A stretch of DNA of 64,000 nt. It comes from CAVTWS01 sp963738445 (lineage in GTDB: Bacteria > Actinomycetota > Acidimicrobiia > Acidimicrobiales > SHLQ01). Positions 35,217-44,799 of this stretch are shown one piece after another; the stretch's first letter is position 1; the number at the start of each line of letters is the position of its first letter. The translations under genes and the position numbers were made by a program. The notes under the pieces are model-generated. The model ran no database searches, was not told where the DNA came from, and saw only the letters and a program-made list of their open reading frames with translations. Location: contig CAVTWS010000011.1 in the NCBI GenBank assembly GCA_963738445.1, positions 62,001 through 126,000 on the forward strand, in the 5' to 3' direction.

Positions 35217-36569
35217 TCAGATCGGGCCGAGCCGCCGGCGGATCGACGCCGCCCGGTCGATCCCCTCCGCGATCAGCGCCGCCTCGTCGAGCCTGGTGAC
35301 GATCCGGTCGCGCAGGAGCCATTCGCCGTCACACATCACCGACTCCACGTTCTCGGTCTTCATGGCGGTGACGAGTGCGGCGTGCGGATCGTGGAGCGGT
35401 GCCATGTTCGCGGTCCGAGGGTCGATCACGACGAGGTCGGCTGCGAAGCCCGGTTCGAGACGGCCGAGCGTCTCACCCAGGCCCAGCGCCCGAGCGCCGT
35501 TGTGGGTCGCCATGGTCAGGACGACCCCCGCCGGCAACACCGTCGGGTCGACCCGGCGACCCTTCTGGGTCAACGACGCGAGCCACATCTCGTCGATCAT
35601 GCTCATGCGGTTGTTCGCCGGGGCGCCGTCGGTGCCGAGGGCGACGAGCATCCCGGCCTCGATCCACTCGGCGACCCGGGGCACGCCCAGCACCTTCAGG
35701 TTGCTCGCACAGTTGTGCGAGGTCGGGGTCCCGGTCCGGGCCAGGAGCTCGAGCTCGCGGTCGTCCGCCCAGGTCGCGTGGACCGCCAGGAACTGCGGCC
35801 CGAGCACGCCGAGCTGGCCGAGGTGCGTGATGGTCGGGGCGCCCCGGGTGGCGGTCGAGTACTCGATCTCCTCGGGGACCTCGGCCACGTGCATCTGGAC
35901 GACGGTGCCGAGCCGTTGGGCGCGACTGACGGTGGCGACGATGAGCTCGTCGGAGCAGTTGAAGATGGTGCGCAGCGTGTAGCTGAACCGCAGGCGCCCC
36001 CGGCCGTGCCAGCGATCGGCCAGCTCGTCCTGGCGATCGAGCACCTCGTCCGTGGCTTCCTGGTCGCCCGGAGGCCGGCCGTCGCCCGAGTCCATGGCGC
36101 TGCGGCCCAGGAGGGCGCGGATGCCCGCCCGCTCGATGCCCCGGGCCATGCCGTCGACGTGTCGGCCCCCGGGGTCGGCGATGGTGGTGGTCCCGTTGCG
36201 AATCTGTTCGACTGCGCACAACGCGGCCGAGATCTCGCTGTCCGACTCGTTCAGCGCCAGCTCGTACGGCCAGATGCGGTCGTGGAGCCACGTCAGCAGG
36301 CCGACATCGTCGCCCAGTCCCCGCCCGAGCTGCTGGGAGGTGTGGCAGTGCGTGTTGACGAACGCCGGCATCACGATGCGGCCCGTGCCGTCGACCGTCT
36401 CGGTCGCTGGCCCGGCGGTCGGATTCGGCCCGACATGGGAGATGCGCCCCCGGGTGACCTCGACCCAACCGGGGCTCGGGGCCTGACCCGGATCGCGCAG
36501 TACGAGCGCCGGGCCGATGCGGGTATCGATCGGGGCCGGGGAGGTGACCGAGGGCTCTGGGGTGTCCAC
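35217..36569 (-). CDS. Amidohydrolase-superfamily deaminase (Atz/Trz, MTA/SAH deaminase-like)
   Basis: A 450-residue metal-dependent hydrolase. Metal ligands are visible in FVNTHCHTSQQLGRG (HxH), VVQMHVAEVPEE (His), FLAVHATWADD (His) and ALGTDGAPANNR (Asp). The N-terminal strand domain (ALVLRDPGQAPSPGWVEVTRGRISHVG) and the C-terminal return (AADLVVIDPRTANM) are typical. Relatives deaminate methylthioadenosine, S-adenosylhomocysteine, guanine or triazines; the exact substrate is open. GTG 36569 gives a sensible N-terminus and leaves 24 bases to the divergent ferritin-like gene, so the promoters overlap. Confidence 0.86.
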   Translation of the reverse strand: MDTPEPSVTSPAPIDTRIGPALVLRDPGQAPSPGWVEVTRGRISHVGPNPTAGPATETVDGTGRIVMPAFVNTHCHTSQQLGRGLGDDVGLLTWLHDRIWPYELALNESDSEISAALCAVEQIRNGTTTIADPGGRHVDGMARGIERAGIRALLGRSAMDSGDGRPPGDQEATDEVLDRQDELADRWHGRGRLRFSYTLRTIFNCSDELIVATVSRAQRLGTVVQMHVAEVPEEIEYSTATRGAPTITHLGQLGVLGPQFLAVHATWADDRELELLARTGTPTSHNCASNLKVLGVPRVAEWIEAGMLVALGTDGAPANNRMSMIDEMWLASLTQKGRRVDPTVLPAGVVLTMATHNGARALGLGETLGRLEPGFAADLVVIDPRTANMAPLHDPHAALVTAMKTENVESVMCDGEWLLRDRIVTRLDEAALIAEGIDRAASIRRRLGPI

Positions 36570-36580
36570 GGTCCGAACGC

Positions 36581-36586
36581 TACTGT
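36581..36586 (+). promoter_or_regulatory. -10 element TACTGT, probable leaderless start
   Basis: GCTACTGT ends 7 bases before ATG 36594. There is no room for a Shine-Dalgarno at normal distance, so a leaderless mRNA is likely. Confidence 0.45.
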
Positions 36587-36593
36587 TGGCCCC

Positions 36594-37283
36594 ATGGCAG
36601 CAACTGGGTCCTACTACGACGAACTCGTCGAGATGCTCGAATCGATGCGGGCCGATCTGCCCGCCGAGGAGGAGCGCTCGTTCTTCAACCGCGCCATGAC
36701 CGAGCGGGAGCTCGTCGAGTGGCTTTCCTTCCAGGCCTACTACGAGCTGCGGGCCGCCCAGTTCATCGGTGGTTGGCTCGCCTCGACCCCCGAGCGTGAT
36801 GCGTTCGTGCTCCTGGCCCAGCAGGTGGAGGACGAAGGCCTGCACTACGAGTACTGCATGCGCGCCCTGGAGCGACGCGGTGTCACCAGCATCGACAACT
36901 GGAAGCCCGAGCCGGAGTGGGAGGAGTGGATCGACCGCTGGTACCCCTCGGGCGTCGACACGATCGAGCGGGTGGCCGGTCACAACCTCGCCGGCGAGCT
37001 GGGCGCCTGCAACGCCTTCGTCGACATCAAGCCGCGTGTCCCCGACGATGTCGTGAAGACCCTCGAACGGATCATCCCCGATGAGCACTTCCACATGCGG
37101 ATCGGCAAGACCGTCGTCGACACCTACGCCGTGACCGACGATCAACGCGAGCGGGTGCGCCTACGCGTCGTCCGCACCTTCGAGCTGGAGCAGGCTGGCC
37201 GTGCCGCCTACAACCGGCGCATGGTGAACCTGGGTCTCGCCGACCCGGGCGATCCCGTCCCGCCGCTCGGCGGAGTCGGCTGA
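36594..37283 (+). CDS. Ferritin-like di-iron protein
   Basis: A 229-residue four-helix bundle protein. Metal-binding residues recur on successive helices: Glu in FQAYYELRAAQF, Glu-x2-His in EDEGLHYEY, Glu in NLAGELGACNAF and Glu-x2-His in PDEHFHMRIGKTVV. This matches ferritin-like di-iron oxygenases (PaaA/PaaC or MiaE-like folds) rather than iron-storage ferritin. A C-terminal helix (RTFELEQAGRAAYNRRMV) follows. It may oxidise a small substrate, using an unknown electron source. Divergent from the deaminase at 36569. The two family A hairpins (37379-37493) follow about 95 bases downstream. Confidence 0.82.
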   Translation: MAATGSYYDELVEMLESMRADLPAEEERSFFNRAMTERELVEWLSFQAYYELRAAQFIGGWLASTPERDAFVLLAQQVEDEGLHYEYCMRALERRGVTSIDNWKPEPEWEEWIDRWYPSGVDTIERVAGHNLAGELGACNAFVDIKPRVPDDVVKTLERIIPDEHFHMRIGKTVVDTYAVTDDQRERVRLRVVRTFELEQAGRAAYNRRMVNLGLADPGDPVPPLGGVG

Positions 37284-37376
37284 CCCGACCCCCGGTTCCC
37301 GGGCCCTCGGTTGCCCGCCTCCGGCCTCCCCACGGTTTGCGGGCCCCGGCCTGCCCACCCCCGGCCTCCCCACCAC
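37284..37376. repeat. Low-complexity CCGGCCTCCCCAC repeats
   Basis: A run of C-rich sequence with CCGGCCTCCCCAC occurring twice and CCGGCCTGCCCAC once between. It carries no ORF of its own and joins the stop of the ferritin-like gene to the hairpin repeats. Confidence 0.5.
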
Positions 37377-37378
37377 TC

Positions 37379-37493
37379 GTTCTGGGGGCCTGGTTGTGTG
37401 TCCGTAACGTCCCGTAGGCCCCCAGTTCGAGGGGTCCCGGTTCTGGGGGCCTGGTTGTGTGTCCGTAACGTCCCGTAGGCCCCCAGTTCGAGG
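37379..37493. repeat. Two tandem family A hairpin repeats
   Basis: Two near-identical units with a 61-base period start at 37379 and 37440. In each, CTGGGGGCCT (37382-37391; 37443-37452) pairs with AGGCCCCCAG (37416-37425; 37477-37486) around GGTTGTGTGTCCGTAACGTC. The leading GTTCTGGGGGCCTGG is the same as in the element at 19251. The units lie between two convergent genes. Confidence 0.85.
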
Positions 37494-37539
37494 GGGTCAG
37501 CGGGGGAGGGGTCAGCGCGGGACCCAGTTCGAGGTGGGG

Positions 37540-38769
37540 TCAGCGCTGGTCGAAGGCGACCTTGATGGCGCCGGAGCGCTCCTGATCGGCGAGCGCGTCG
37601 AACGCCAGGCGCCAGTCGTCGAGGGCGAAGCGGTGGGTGAGCATGGGGCCGAGGTCGATCCGCCCGGCGGTCACGAGATCGAGGTAGTGCTCGATCGCGT
37701 GTTGGCGGACGCCGTCGACCTCCTCGATGCCGAAGGCGTTGGAGCCGACCCAGGAGATCTCCTTGAAGTACAGGGGGGTCCACTCCCATTCCGTCGGGCC
37801 GTGGACGCCCATCTTCACCAGGGTCCCCCGGGCCTTGAGCACCCGTACGGACGCTTCGAGGGAGTCCTTCCGGGAGATGGTGTCGTAGACGACGTCGACG
37901 CCGCCGGGAAAGGCCATGGGCAGCACATGATCTCCGTGGAGCACACCGCCGGACCATGCCGCCACCTGCTCGATGAGGTCCTTCACCGGCTCGTGGGCGA
38001 ACACCTGGTGCGCACCGAGCTGGCGGGCCAGGTCCGCCTGAGCCCCGAAACGGGCCACCACCCCGACCTCGACCTCGGGGTACAGCGCCCGCAGGATCGC
38101 CACCGCCGACGACCCCAGCGCTCCCGAGCCGTACACGAGCACGCGTCCCCCCGGCGGGGGAGCGTGGCGGGTGACGCCGTGCAACGACACCGCGAACGGA
38201 TCAGCGAACACCGCCAGCTCGTCGGGGATGTGATCCGGCACGGGGATCAGCATCGACGGATGGGCCGGCATCAAGGTGGCGTATCCGCCTCCGGCGTCGG
38301 CGGAGGTGCCGGAGTGGATGCCGGGAGCGATGGGCGGCACCCGGAAGTTCCAGCACAACGAGAGGTCGCCGACGCGACACGCCGGGCACAGGTCCTTCAC
38401 GCCGCGGGGACGCACGACAGCCACGGGTTGAGCACCACTCGCTGGCCGACCTCGATCCCTTCGGCGGCGGGCCCGAGCGCGGTGACCTCAGCCACCACCT
38501 CGTGTCCGAGGATGTGAGGGATGGACGAGAAATCGGCCATCGGGTTGTCGGATGTCGACCCGACCCCAGTCCATGAACACCTGCTTGGAGTCCGAGCCAC
38601 AGATCCCGGTGAGCCGGGGTCGGGCGACCACCCAATCCGGGAGCAGGAATGGTGGATCGTCGACCTCCATCAGCCGCATCGGCGTGCGCGAGAGCGCCAG
38701 CTGGAGCGGCGTGGCGTCCGGTGGGGACTCGGTGGGCTCGGGGGCGACTCCGAAGACGAGAGCACGCAC
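37540..38769 (-). pseudogene. Zn-dependent alcohol dehydrogenase (MDR family), two frameshifts
   Basis: About 410 codons. The N-terminal part (38769 down to about 38565) has MRALVFGVAPEP and TGICGSDSKQVF with the zinc Cys. The next frame has PHILGHEVVAEVTALGPAAEG (GHE zinc ligands). The main frame (38424-37540) continues with CPACRVGDLSLC (structural zinc lobe), VLVYGSGALGSSAVAIL (NAD site) and MGVHGPTEWEWTPLYFKEI. Single-base changes near 38565 and 38400 break it. Members oxidise an alcohol with NAD(P). It belongs to the edge of the frameshift-rich patch that continues into the acyl-CoA dehydrogenases. Divergent from 38956. Confidence 0.8.
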
Positions 38770-38916
38770 GGCAGGTCCTCCTGGGGGCGACGATGGGGCG
38801 ACGCCATCCTTCCACCCCGAGCCGATCTCTGTGGCCGAACTCTCCGGGGCCGCGCCCTCGCAGCCATCCGACCCGGGTTTCGGCGTCGCCGGGCCCCGGC
38901 GGTAAGGTCGCCGCCG

Positions 38917-38934
38917 GCGCGGACCCGTCCGCGC
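38917..38934. promoter_or_regulatory. Perfect palindrome upstream of the acyl-CoA dehydrogenase pair
   Basis: GCGCGGAC-CC-GTCCGCGC: 8-base arms, 2-base centre, the same layout as 7408-7425 but another half-site. TAAGGT at 38903-38908 could be the -10, which would put the palindrome just after the start point. It lies 21 bases before GTG 38956. Confidence 0.5.
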
Positions 38935-38955
38935 GGACGAACGACAGGGGGTTCC

Positions 38956-40135
38956 GTGGACTTCACCTTCACGGCCGAACAGGAGGCCTGGCGCGAGGAG
39001 GTACGCGAGTTCCTCCGCGCGAGCTCCCGCCGGGCTTCAACTGGGACAGCGAGTACAACGAGGACGAGGAGGGCTGGGAGTTCGCCCTCGAGTTCACCCG
39101 TCGGCTCGGGGCCAAGGGCTGGATCGGGCTGACGTGGCCGACCGAGTACGGCGGGCTGGGCCGGCCGCCCATCGACCGCTTCATCCTCTGGGAGGAGCTG
39201 GCCGGGCTTCAATGCCCCGGTCATCAACGCACATCGGCTGGGGTCTCGCCGCCAACGCGTTGCTCGACCGGCGGCACCCACGAGCAGAAGCTGCGCTTCC
39301 TCCCGCCCATCGCCCGGATGGAGACGTTCTGGGCCGAGGGGCTGACCGAGCCCGACTGCCGGCTCCGACCTCGCCTCGCTGCGTACCACCGCCGTTCGAG
39401 ACGGCGACTCTGGGTGGTCAACGGGCAGAAGACCTATACGACGTGGGGCACCCACGCCGACGTGTTGTACCTCGCCGCCCGCACCGACCCCGAGTCGCCA
39501 AGCACCGGGGCATCAGCATCTTCTGCCTCGACCTCTCGCTCCCCGGCGTCGAGCTTCTCGCCGCTCCACAACATCGCCGGCGGCCGTCAGAACCACACCT
39601 ACTTCGACGACGTTCGTCATCCCGGCCGACATGCTGATCGGCGAGCTCGGCCACGGCTGGGACTACATCATGGGGTCGTTCTACGCGGGCGGGCCGATGG
39701 GCGGGATGGAGTGCGACATGGACCGCCGGCTGTCCGAGCTCATCGGCTGGTGCCGAACCGTCGACCCGGTACGGACGGCCGCTGATCGAGCGACCCTTAT
39801 GTCCGCGATCGCCTGGCCGAGCTGGCCGTCATGATCGAGCAGCTCCGGGTGCATGAGCTACGAGGGTCTGTCCAACTTCCTCAATCGGCGACCCGTACGG
39901 TTCGGCGGCGCACTCGGCACCGTCGTCGTCGAAGGAGATCAGCCCCGCTTCTACCAGCTGGTCACCGAGATCGTCGGGCCGCTCAGCCAGGTCCGTGAGG
40001 CGACTCGCCGTGGGGCGCCGATGGACGGCACCGTCGCCGAGTGGTTCATGCGAAGGGATCAACAACCACGCCGGGGGCACGCCCCAGGTGAAGCGAATGG
40101 TCATGGCGACCCGCGGCCTCGGGCTGCCCCGCTGA
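38956..40135 (+). pseudogene. Acyl-CoA dehydrogenase, FAD-site subunit, frameshifted
   Basis: About 390 codons. Blocks in order: VDFTFTAEQEAWREEVREFL, LGAKGWIGLTWPTEYGG, FWAEGLTEPDAGSDLASL (flavin loop, reconstructed across two shifts), WVVNGQKTYTTWGTHADVLYL, GISIFCLDLSLPGVEL, ADMLIGELGHGWDYIMGSF and the final MATRGLGLPR-type end (stop 40133-40135). At least ten one-base changes occur, in or beside G/C runs (near 39024, 39209, 39241, 39275, 39358, 39410 and later). GTG 38956 follows ACAGGGGG. Together with the next gene it forms a second heteromeric pair like 9310-11429. Confidence 0.76.
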
Positions 40136-40175
40136 GCCGGCCCCCGAGACGCACGGCACGAAAGACGAGGACGAC

Positions 40176-41338
40176 ATGGCCATCGAGTTCGAGCTCGACC
40201 GAGGACCAGAGACAGCTCCAGGACACCGTCCGGGCGCTCATCGAGAACAACGGAGGTCTGGGCTTGGCCCGGGCCGTGATGGAGGACGGCTCCGGCTGGT
40301 CCCGGGCGCTCTGGCAGCAGATGGTCGACCTCGACCTCGGCCGGGCTCACCATTCCCGACGAGCACGGCGGGAGCGGCGGCACCCCGTCGACCTCCTCGC
40401 CGTGTACCTGGAGACGGGCCGGGCCGCTGGTGGCCTCCCCTCATCCTGGCGTCGTCGGTGCTGGCGGCCGACATGCTGCTCGCCGCCGGTTCCGCGGCCC
40501 AGAAGGAGCGGTGGCTCCCGGTCATCGCCCGCGGCGAGACGCATCGTCGTGCCGGCGTTGCTCGAGCCTTCCGGGGTGTGGGACGAGCGCGGCATCGAGC
40601 TGCGCCTCGAACGGCGGCTCCGAGGGACTCCGCCTCACCGGCACCAAGGTGCTCGTCCCGTTCGCGGCCGATGCCGAGCGGCTCGTCGTCGTCGCCCGCG
40701 ACGGCGCCGGCATCACGCTGGTGCTCGTCGACCCGAACGCCCCCGGCGTCGATCGTCACCCCGCAGCACAACAACGCCGGCCTGCCCCTGTTCGCCGTCG
40801 AGCTGGCCAGCGTCGTCGTTGCTGCCTGAGGACATCGTCGGTGTCCGCGGCGAAGGCTGGGCGGCCGTGGCGCCCGCGCTCGCCCGCGGCGCCGTGCTGA
40901 GGACGGCCGAGATCGCCGGGGCCGGAGAACGCATGCTCGATCTGGCCGTCGACTACGCCAACCAGCGGTCCCAGTTCGGCACGCCGATCGGCCGGTACCA
41001 GGCGGTGCAGTACCTCTGCACCGACGTGGCGATGGAGTCCACACCAGTCCGGGCTCATGGCGCTCCGGGCCGCCTGGTTGCTGGATCAGGACGACCCCGA
41101 GGCGCCCGGGCGGTCGCCGCGCGCCAAGCGCTACGCCAGCCGCGCCGCCCACCACATGGCCCAACAGGCCCACGAGGTCTTCGCCGGGGTCGCCTTCATG
41201 ATGGAGCACGACCTCCACCTGCTCACCCGTCACGCCAAGCACTGGGAACACGACCTCGGCGATGTCCGCCATCACACCGAGGCTCTGGTGACCGCCCTCG
41301 AAGTGGCGATGCCCACCACCGAGCACTGGCCCTGGTGA
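40176..41338 (+). pseudogene. Acyl-CoA dehydrogenase, partner subunit, frameshifted
   Basis: About 385 codons. Pieces in order: DQRQLQDTVRALIENNGGLG, SRALWQQMVDLDLAG, AADMLLAAGSAAQKERWLPVIARGE, RLTGTKVLVPFAADAERLVVVA, EDIVGVRGEGWAAVAPALARG, then an uninterrupted stretch with LDLAVDYANQRSQFGTPIGRYQAVQ, HHMAQQAHEVFAGVAFMMEHDLHLL. The GLTEPDAGSD-type flavin loop is missing; the place reads PALLEPSGVWDE, so a full FAD site probably needs the partner at 38956. Frameshifts occur mainly before 40830 and once near 41045. The stop is at 41338. Confidence 0.76.
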
Positions 41339-41417
41339 CACCGGGACCGATCGCTTCTGGCTCTCGCAGCAGCCGTGATGACACGATGAGCACCATCTCT
41401 TCTCCGGGGAGGCCCCA

Positions 41418-42634
41418 ATGAGCACCGACGTCGCCGACCGCTACACGGTCATCACCGCGGACAGCCACTGCGGTGGCAGCCACGCCCAGTATCGGGAGTA
41501 CCTCGAGTCGAGGTACCTCGACGACTTCGACGCCTGGCGGGGCCGGTACAAGAACCCGTTCAAGGACCTGCGAGACGATCGCCGCAAGCGCAACTGGGAC
41601 AGCGAGGTCCGCTGGCACCAGCAGGAGGCCGACGGCGTGGTGGCCGAGGTGCTCTTCCCCAACACCGTGCCCCCGTTCTTCCCGAGCTTCGTGCTGTTCG
41701 CCCGGCCCCCGAAGCCCGACGAGTACGAGCACCGCCTCGCCGGCATCCGGGCCCACAACCGCTGGATGGCCGACTTCGTCGCCGAGTGCCCCGAGCGGCG
41801 GGCCGGCATCGGCCAGATCTTCGTCAACGACATCGACGATGCCCTCGCCGACATCCGGTTCATCAAGGAGAACGGCCTGCGCGGCGGCGTGCTGATGCCC
41901 ACGATCCCGCCGGACACCGACTGGATGCCCCCGCTGTACAGCACCGCCTACGACCGGGTCTGGGCCGAGATCGAGGAGCTCGGGCTGCCGCTCAACGCCC
42001 ACGGCGGCACCGGCCTGCCGGACTACGGCAAGGACCCGGTGGCCGACATGCTCTACGCCAACGAGGTCAGCTTCTACAGCCAGCGACCCTTCGTCCACCT
42101 GCTCCTGTCCGGCGTGTTCGAACGGTTCCCGAACCTCAAGTTCGTGATGACCGAGATGGGCTGCGCGTGGCTGCCGCCGATGCTGAAGAACATCGACCGC
42201 TTCCTCGAGAAGGTGCAAACTCGGGCGGCAGGGTGAGCTCCGCTTCAACGACGAACACGTCCTGCCCAAGTCGGCGACGGAGTACTTCCAGCAGAACTGC
42301 TGGGTCGGCGTGAGCCAGCCCGGTCCCGATGATGCGGCCGCCCGTGAGGTGCTCGGCATCGACCGCTTCATGTGGGGCAGCGACTACCCCCACGACGAGG
42401 GCACGTACCCGTTCACCCGCGAGCACCTGCGTCAGCTCTTCCACGACACCGATCGCCACGAGCTGCAGCAGATCCTCGCCGAGAACGCGGCCCGTCTGTA
42501 CGAGTTCGACCTCGCCGCGCTGGCTCCCGCACGCGGCGCGCGTCGGGCCGACCGTCGACGAGCTGGCGCAGCCTCTCCTCGACCTCCCGGAGAACCCCAA
42601 CGAGGCGCTGCTCAAGAGCGTCTACGGTCGCTGA
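41418..42634 (+). pseudogene. Amidohydrolase_2 family metal-dependent hydrolase, fourth copy, two frameshifts
   Basis: The first 272 codons are unbroken: YTVITADSHCGGSHAQYREYL (DxH), VAEVLFPNTVPPFFPSF, NGLRGGVLMPTIPPDTDW, LPLNAHGGTGLPDYGK (barrel His) and LKFVMTEMGCAWLPPMLKNI. A shift near 42228 leads into DRFMWGSDYPHDEGTYPF (catalytic Asp and PH) and LQQILAENAARLYEFDL, and another near 42535 into the final PLLDLPENPNEALLKSVYGR. The enzyme class is as for 18072. ATG 41418 has a strong GGGGAGG site. The GMC oxidoreductase starts 13 bases after the stop, so they are probably co-transcribed. Confidence 0.82.
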
Positions 42635-42647
42635 ACCCTCCTCCGGG

Positions 42648-44795
42648 ATGACAGGCCTCCCCCACGCTGACGTCCTCGTCATCGGAGCCGGCGCCGGGGG
42701 TGGCGTGGTGGCGCGCCACTGCGCCCGGGCCGGGCTCACCGTCGTCTGCCTCGAGCAGGGAGAGTGGCCTGACCCGGATCGCTACCCGGGTTCGTCGCCC
42801 GAATGGGAGTTGCTGGCCGCCAAACCGTGGTCGAGCGTGCCGTCGGTGCGCCAGGCCCCCTCGGACTACCCGATCGACCTGTCCGGGTCCGACATGGGGT
42901 TGCTGAACTACAACGGGGTCGGCGGCGGCACCGTCCTCTACGCCGGGCAGTGGCCCCGCCTGCTGCCCGACGACTTCCGGGTCCGATCCAACGACGGAGT
43001 GGCCGACGACTGGCCGCTCCGGTACGACGATCTCCAGCCGTACTACGAACGCACCGAGGCGGAGTTCGGTGTCTCGGGGCTGGCCGGCAACCCGCTCTAC
43101 CCGGCCGGCGCCGAGTTCCCGATGCCACCCCTGCCGATCGGCGAGGTCGGCATGCGCCTGGCCCGGGCCCACCGGGACCTCGGCTGGCACTGGTGGCCCG
43201 CACCCAACGCCATCGCCTCGGTGCCCTACGGCGGCCGCCGACCATGCGTTCAGCGGGGGAGCTGCGGCTCGGGCTGCAACGAAGGCGCCAAGGGCTCGGC
43301 GGACCGCACCCACTTCCCCGACGTCGTCGCGGCCGGCGGGGTCGTGGTCACCGGAGCCCGGGTGCGTCGGATCCTTCTCGACCGGGCGGGCCGGGCCTCG
43401 GGCGCAGAGTGGGTCGACCGTGACGGCCGCGATCACCGGGCGACGGCCGAGGTCGTCGTCGTCGCGGCCAACGGGCTCGGCACCGCCCGCCTGCTGCTGG
43501 CGTCGGCCGGGCCCGGGGCGCCCGACGGGCTCGCCAACTCCTCAGGCCTGGTCGGGCGCAACCTCATGCTGCACCCGCTCAGCACGATCACCGGCGTGCT
43601 CGACCTGCCCCGCCCGAGCTGGCGGGCGCACGCCGGCGGGTTGATCCACAGCATGGCGTTCGCCCACTCCGATCCGGGCCGCGGTCATCTCCGGGGCGGG
43701 TTGTGGGGTCTCGGGTCGGCCGGAGGACCCATGCGCACGGTCATCGGGCGGCGCAGTGGCCCGGTGTGGGGCGACGCCCACCACCGGCACGTGCGCCGGC
43801 ACTTCGGCCGCACCGCGCAATGGGGGATCCTCGTCGAGGACCTCCCGGAATCGACCAACGGGGTCACCTTGTCGACCTCGATGGTGGACAGCGACGGCAT
43901 CCCTGCGCCCGTCGTCAGCTATCGCTTCTCCGACAACACCCGGGCGCTGATGCAGTTCCAGGTGGATCGGGCCCGGGAGTCGCTCGAGGCCGCCGGCGCC
44001 ACCGACCTCGAGACCAACCTGTTCATCCCCAACGGCCACCTCATGGGCACGGCGCGGATGGGTGACGATCCGGCGACGTCCGTCGTAGATCCGTGGTGCG
44101 TCAGCCACGACATCTCGAACCTCGTCATCGCCGACGGCAGCGTGTTCGTCACCTGCGGTGCCGCCAACCCGACCAGCACCATCGCCGCCCTGGCCTCCCG
44201 GGCCGCCGAGCGTCTGGTGGCCCGGAAGCCGGACCGGCCGAATCGGCCCGTGTCGTTCGCCGGCTTCGGCGCGACGGGACCCGCCGCGACGGGGCCCGGC
44301 GGCGACCCAGCGACGTTGTCGCCGGGCGGCGACCCTGCTCCGGCGGCTCGTGTCGCCGTCGCCGATCGGCGAATGCTCACCGCCGACGATCGGCGGGTGC
44401 TGACCGAGCTGGCGGACGCCATGATGCCGACCGACGGTCGGATGCCCCTGCCGTCGTCCCTCGACATCGGCGGCGCGTTGCTCGACCGGGTCATCGCCGC
44501 CCGTCCCGATCTCCTGGAGCCGATCCGGGCGGCCCTCGCCGATCCCGACACGTTGCGGGCCCAGGTGCTCCGGGGTGCGACCACGGGCCGCAGCATCCGC
44601 ACTCTGCGGCCACCGGGCCGCAGCATCGATCGGGTGCTGGAGCGAGCGGTCACGTCGGCCCTGTCGAACGCCTACTACCTGTCGCCCGCGGTGCGATCGG
44701 CGATCGGGTACGACCCGTCCGACCCGACCCCGGTCCGACCCGAGGGCTACCCCGAATACCTCGCCGAGGGCCTGCTCGACCACCTGCTCACCTGA
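42648..44795 (+). CDS. GMC-family FAD oxidoreductase with a C-terminal small-subunit-like extension
   Basis: A 715-residue protein. The FAD dinucleotide fold is DVLVIGAGAGGGVVARHCA with Glu in VCLEQG. Further GMC signatures are GVGGGTVLYAGQWPRLLP, CGSGCNEGAKGSADRTHFP, PNGHLMGTARMGDDP and the His/Asn end VTCGAANPTSTIAALASRAA. After a Gly/Pro/Asp-rich linker (residues about 535-570) comes a helical domain of about 145 residues (LTADDRRVLTELADAMMPTD, SNAYYLSPAVRSAIGYDPS, PEYLAEGLLDHLL). It resembles the small gamma-type subunit that accompanies membrane GMC dehydrogenases such as gluconate 2-dehydrogenase. Usually this is a separate gene. It oxidises an alcohol or hydroxyl group; electron acceptor and substrate unknown. 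Confidence 0.88.
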   Translation: MTGLPHADVLVIGAGAGGGVVARHCARAGLTVVCLEQGEWPDPDRYPGSSPEWELLAAKPWSSVPSVRQAPSDYPIDLSGSDMGLLNYNGVGGGTVLYAGQWPRLLPDDFRVRSNDGVADDWPLRYDDLQPYYERTEAEFGVSGLAGNPLYPAGAEFPMPPLPIGEVGMRLARAHRDLGWHWWPAPNAIASVPYGGRRPCVQRGSCGSGCNEGAKGSADRTHFPDVVAAGGVVVTGARVRRILLDRAGRASGAEWVDRDGRDHRATAEVVVVAANGLGTARLLLASAGPGAPDGLANSSGLVGRNLMLHPLSTITGVLDLPRPSWRAHAGGLIHSMAFAHSDPGRGHLRGGLWGLGSAGGPMRTVIGRRSGPVWGDAHHRHVRRHFGRTAQWGILVEDLPESTNGVTLSTSMVDSDGIPAPVVSYRFSDNTRALMQFQVDRARESLEAAGATDLETNLFIPNGHLMGTARMGDDPATSVVDPWCVSHDISNLVIADGSVFVTCGAANPTSTIAALASRAAERLVARKPDRPNRPVSFAGFGATGPAATGPGGDPATLSPGGDPAPAARVAVADRRMLTADDRRVLTELADAMMPTDGRMPLPSSLDIGGALLDRVIAARPDLLEPIRAALADPDTLRAQVLRGATTGRSIRTLRPPGRSIDRVLERAVTSALSNAYYLSPAVRSAIGYDPSDPTPVRPEGYPEYLAEGLLDHLLT

Positions 44796-44799
44796 TCGG

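Noticed and set aside
37208..37957. A minus-strand frame across the 37379-37493 repeats encoding a repeated peptide
   Set aside because: The peptide repetition only mirrors the DNA repeats; the frame also overlaps two real genes and has no ribosome site.
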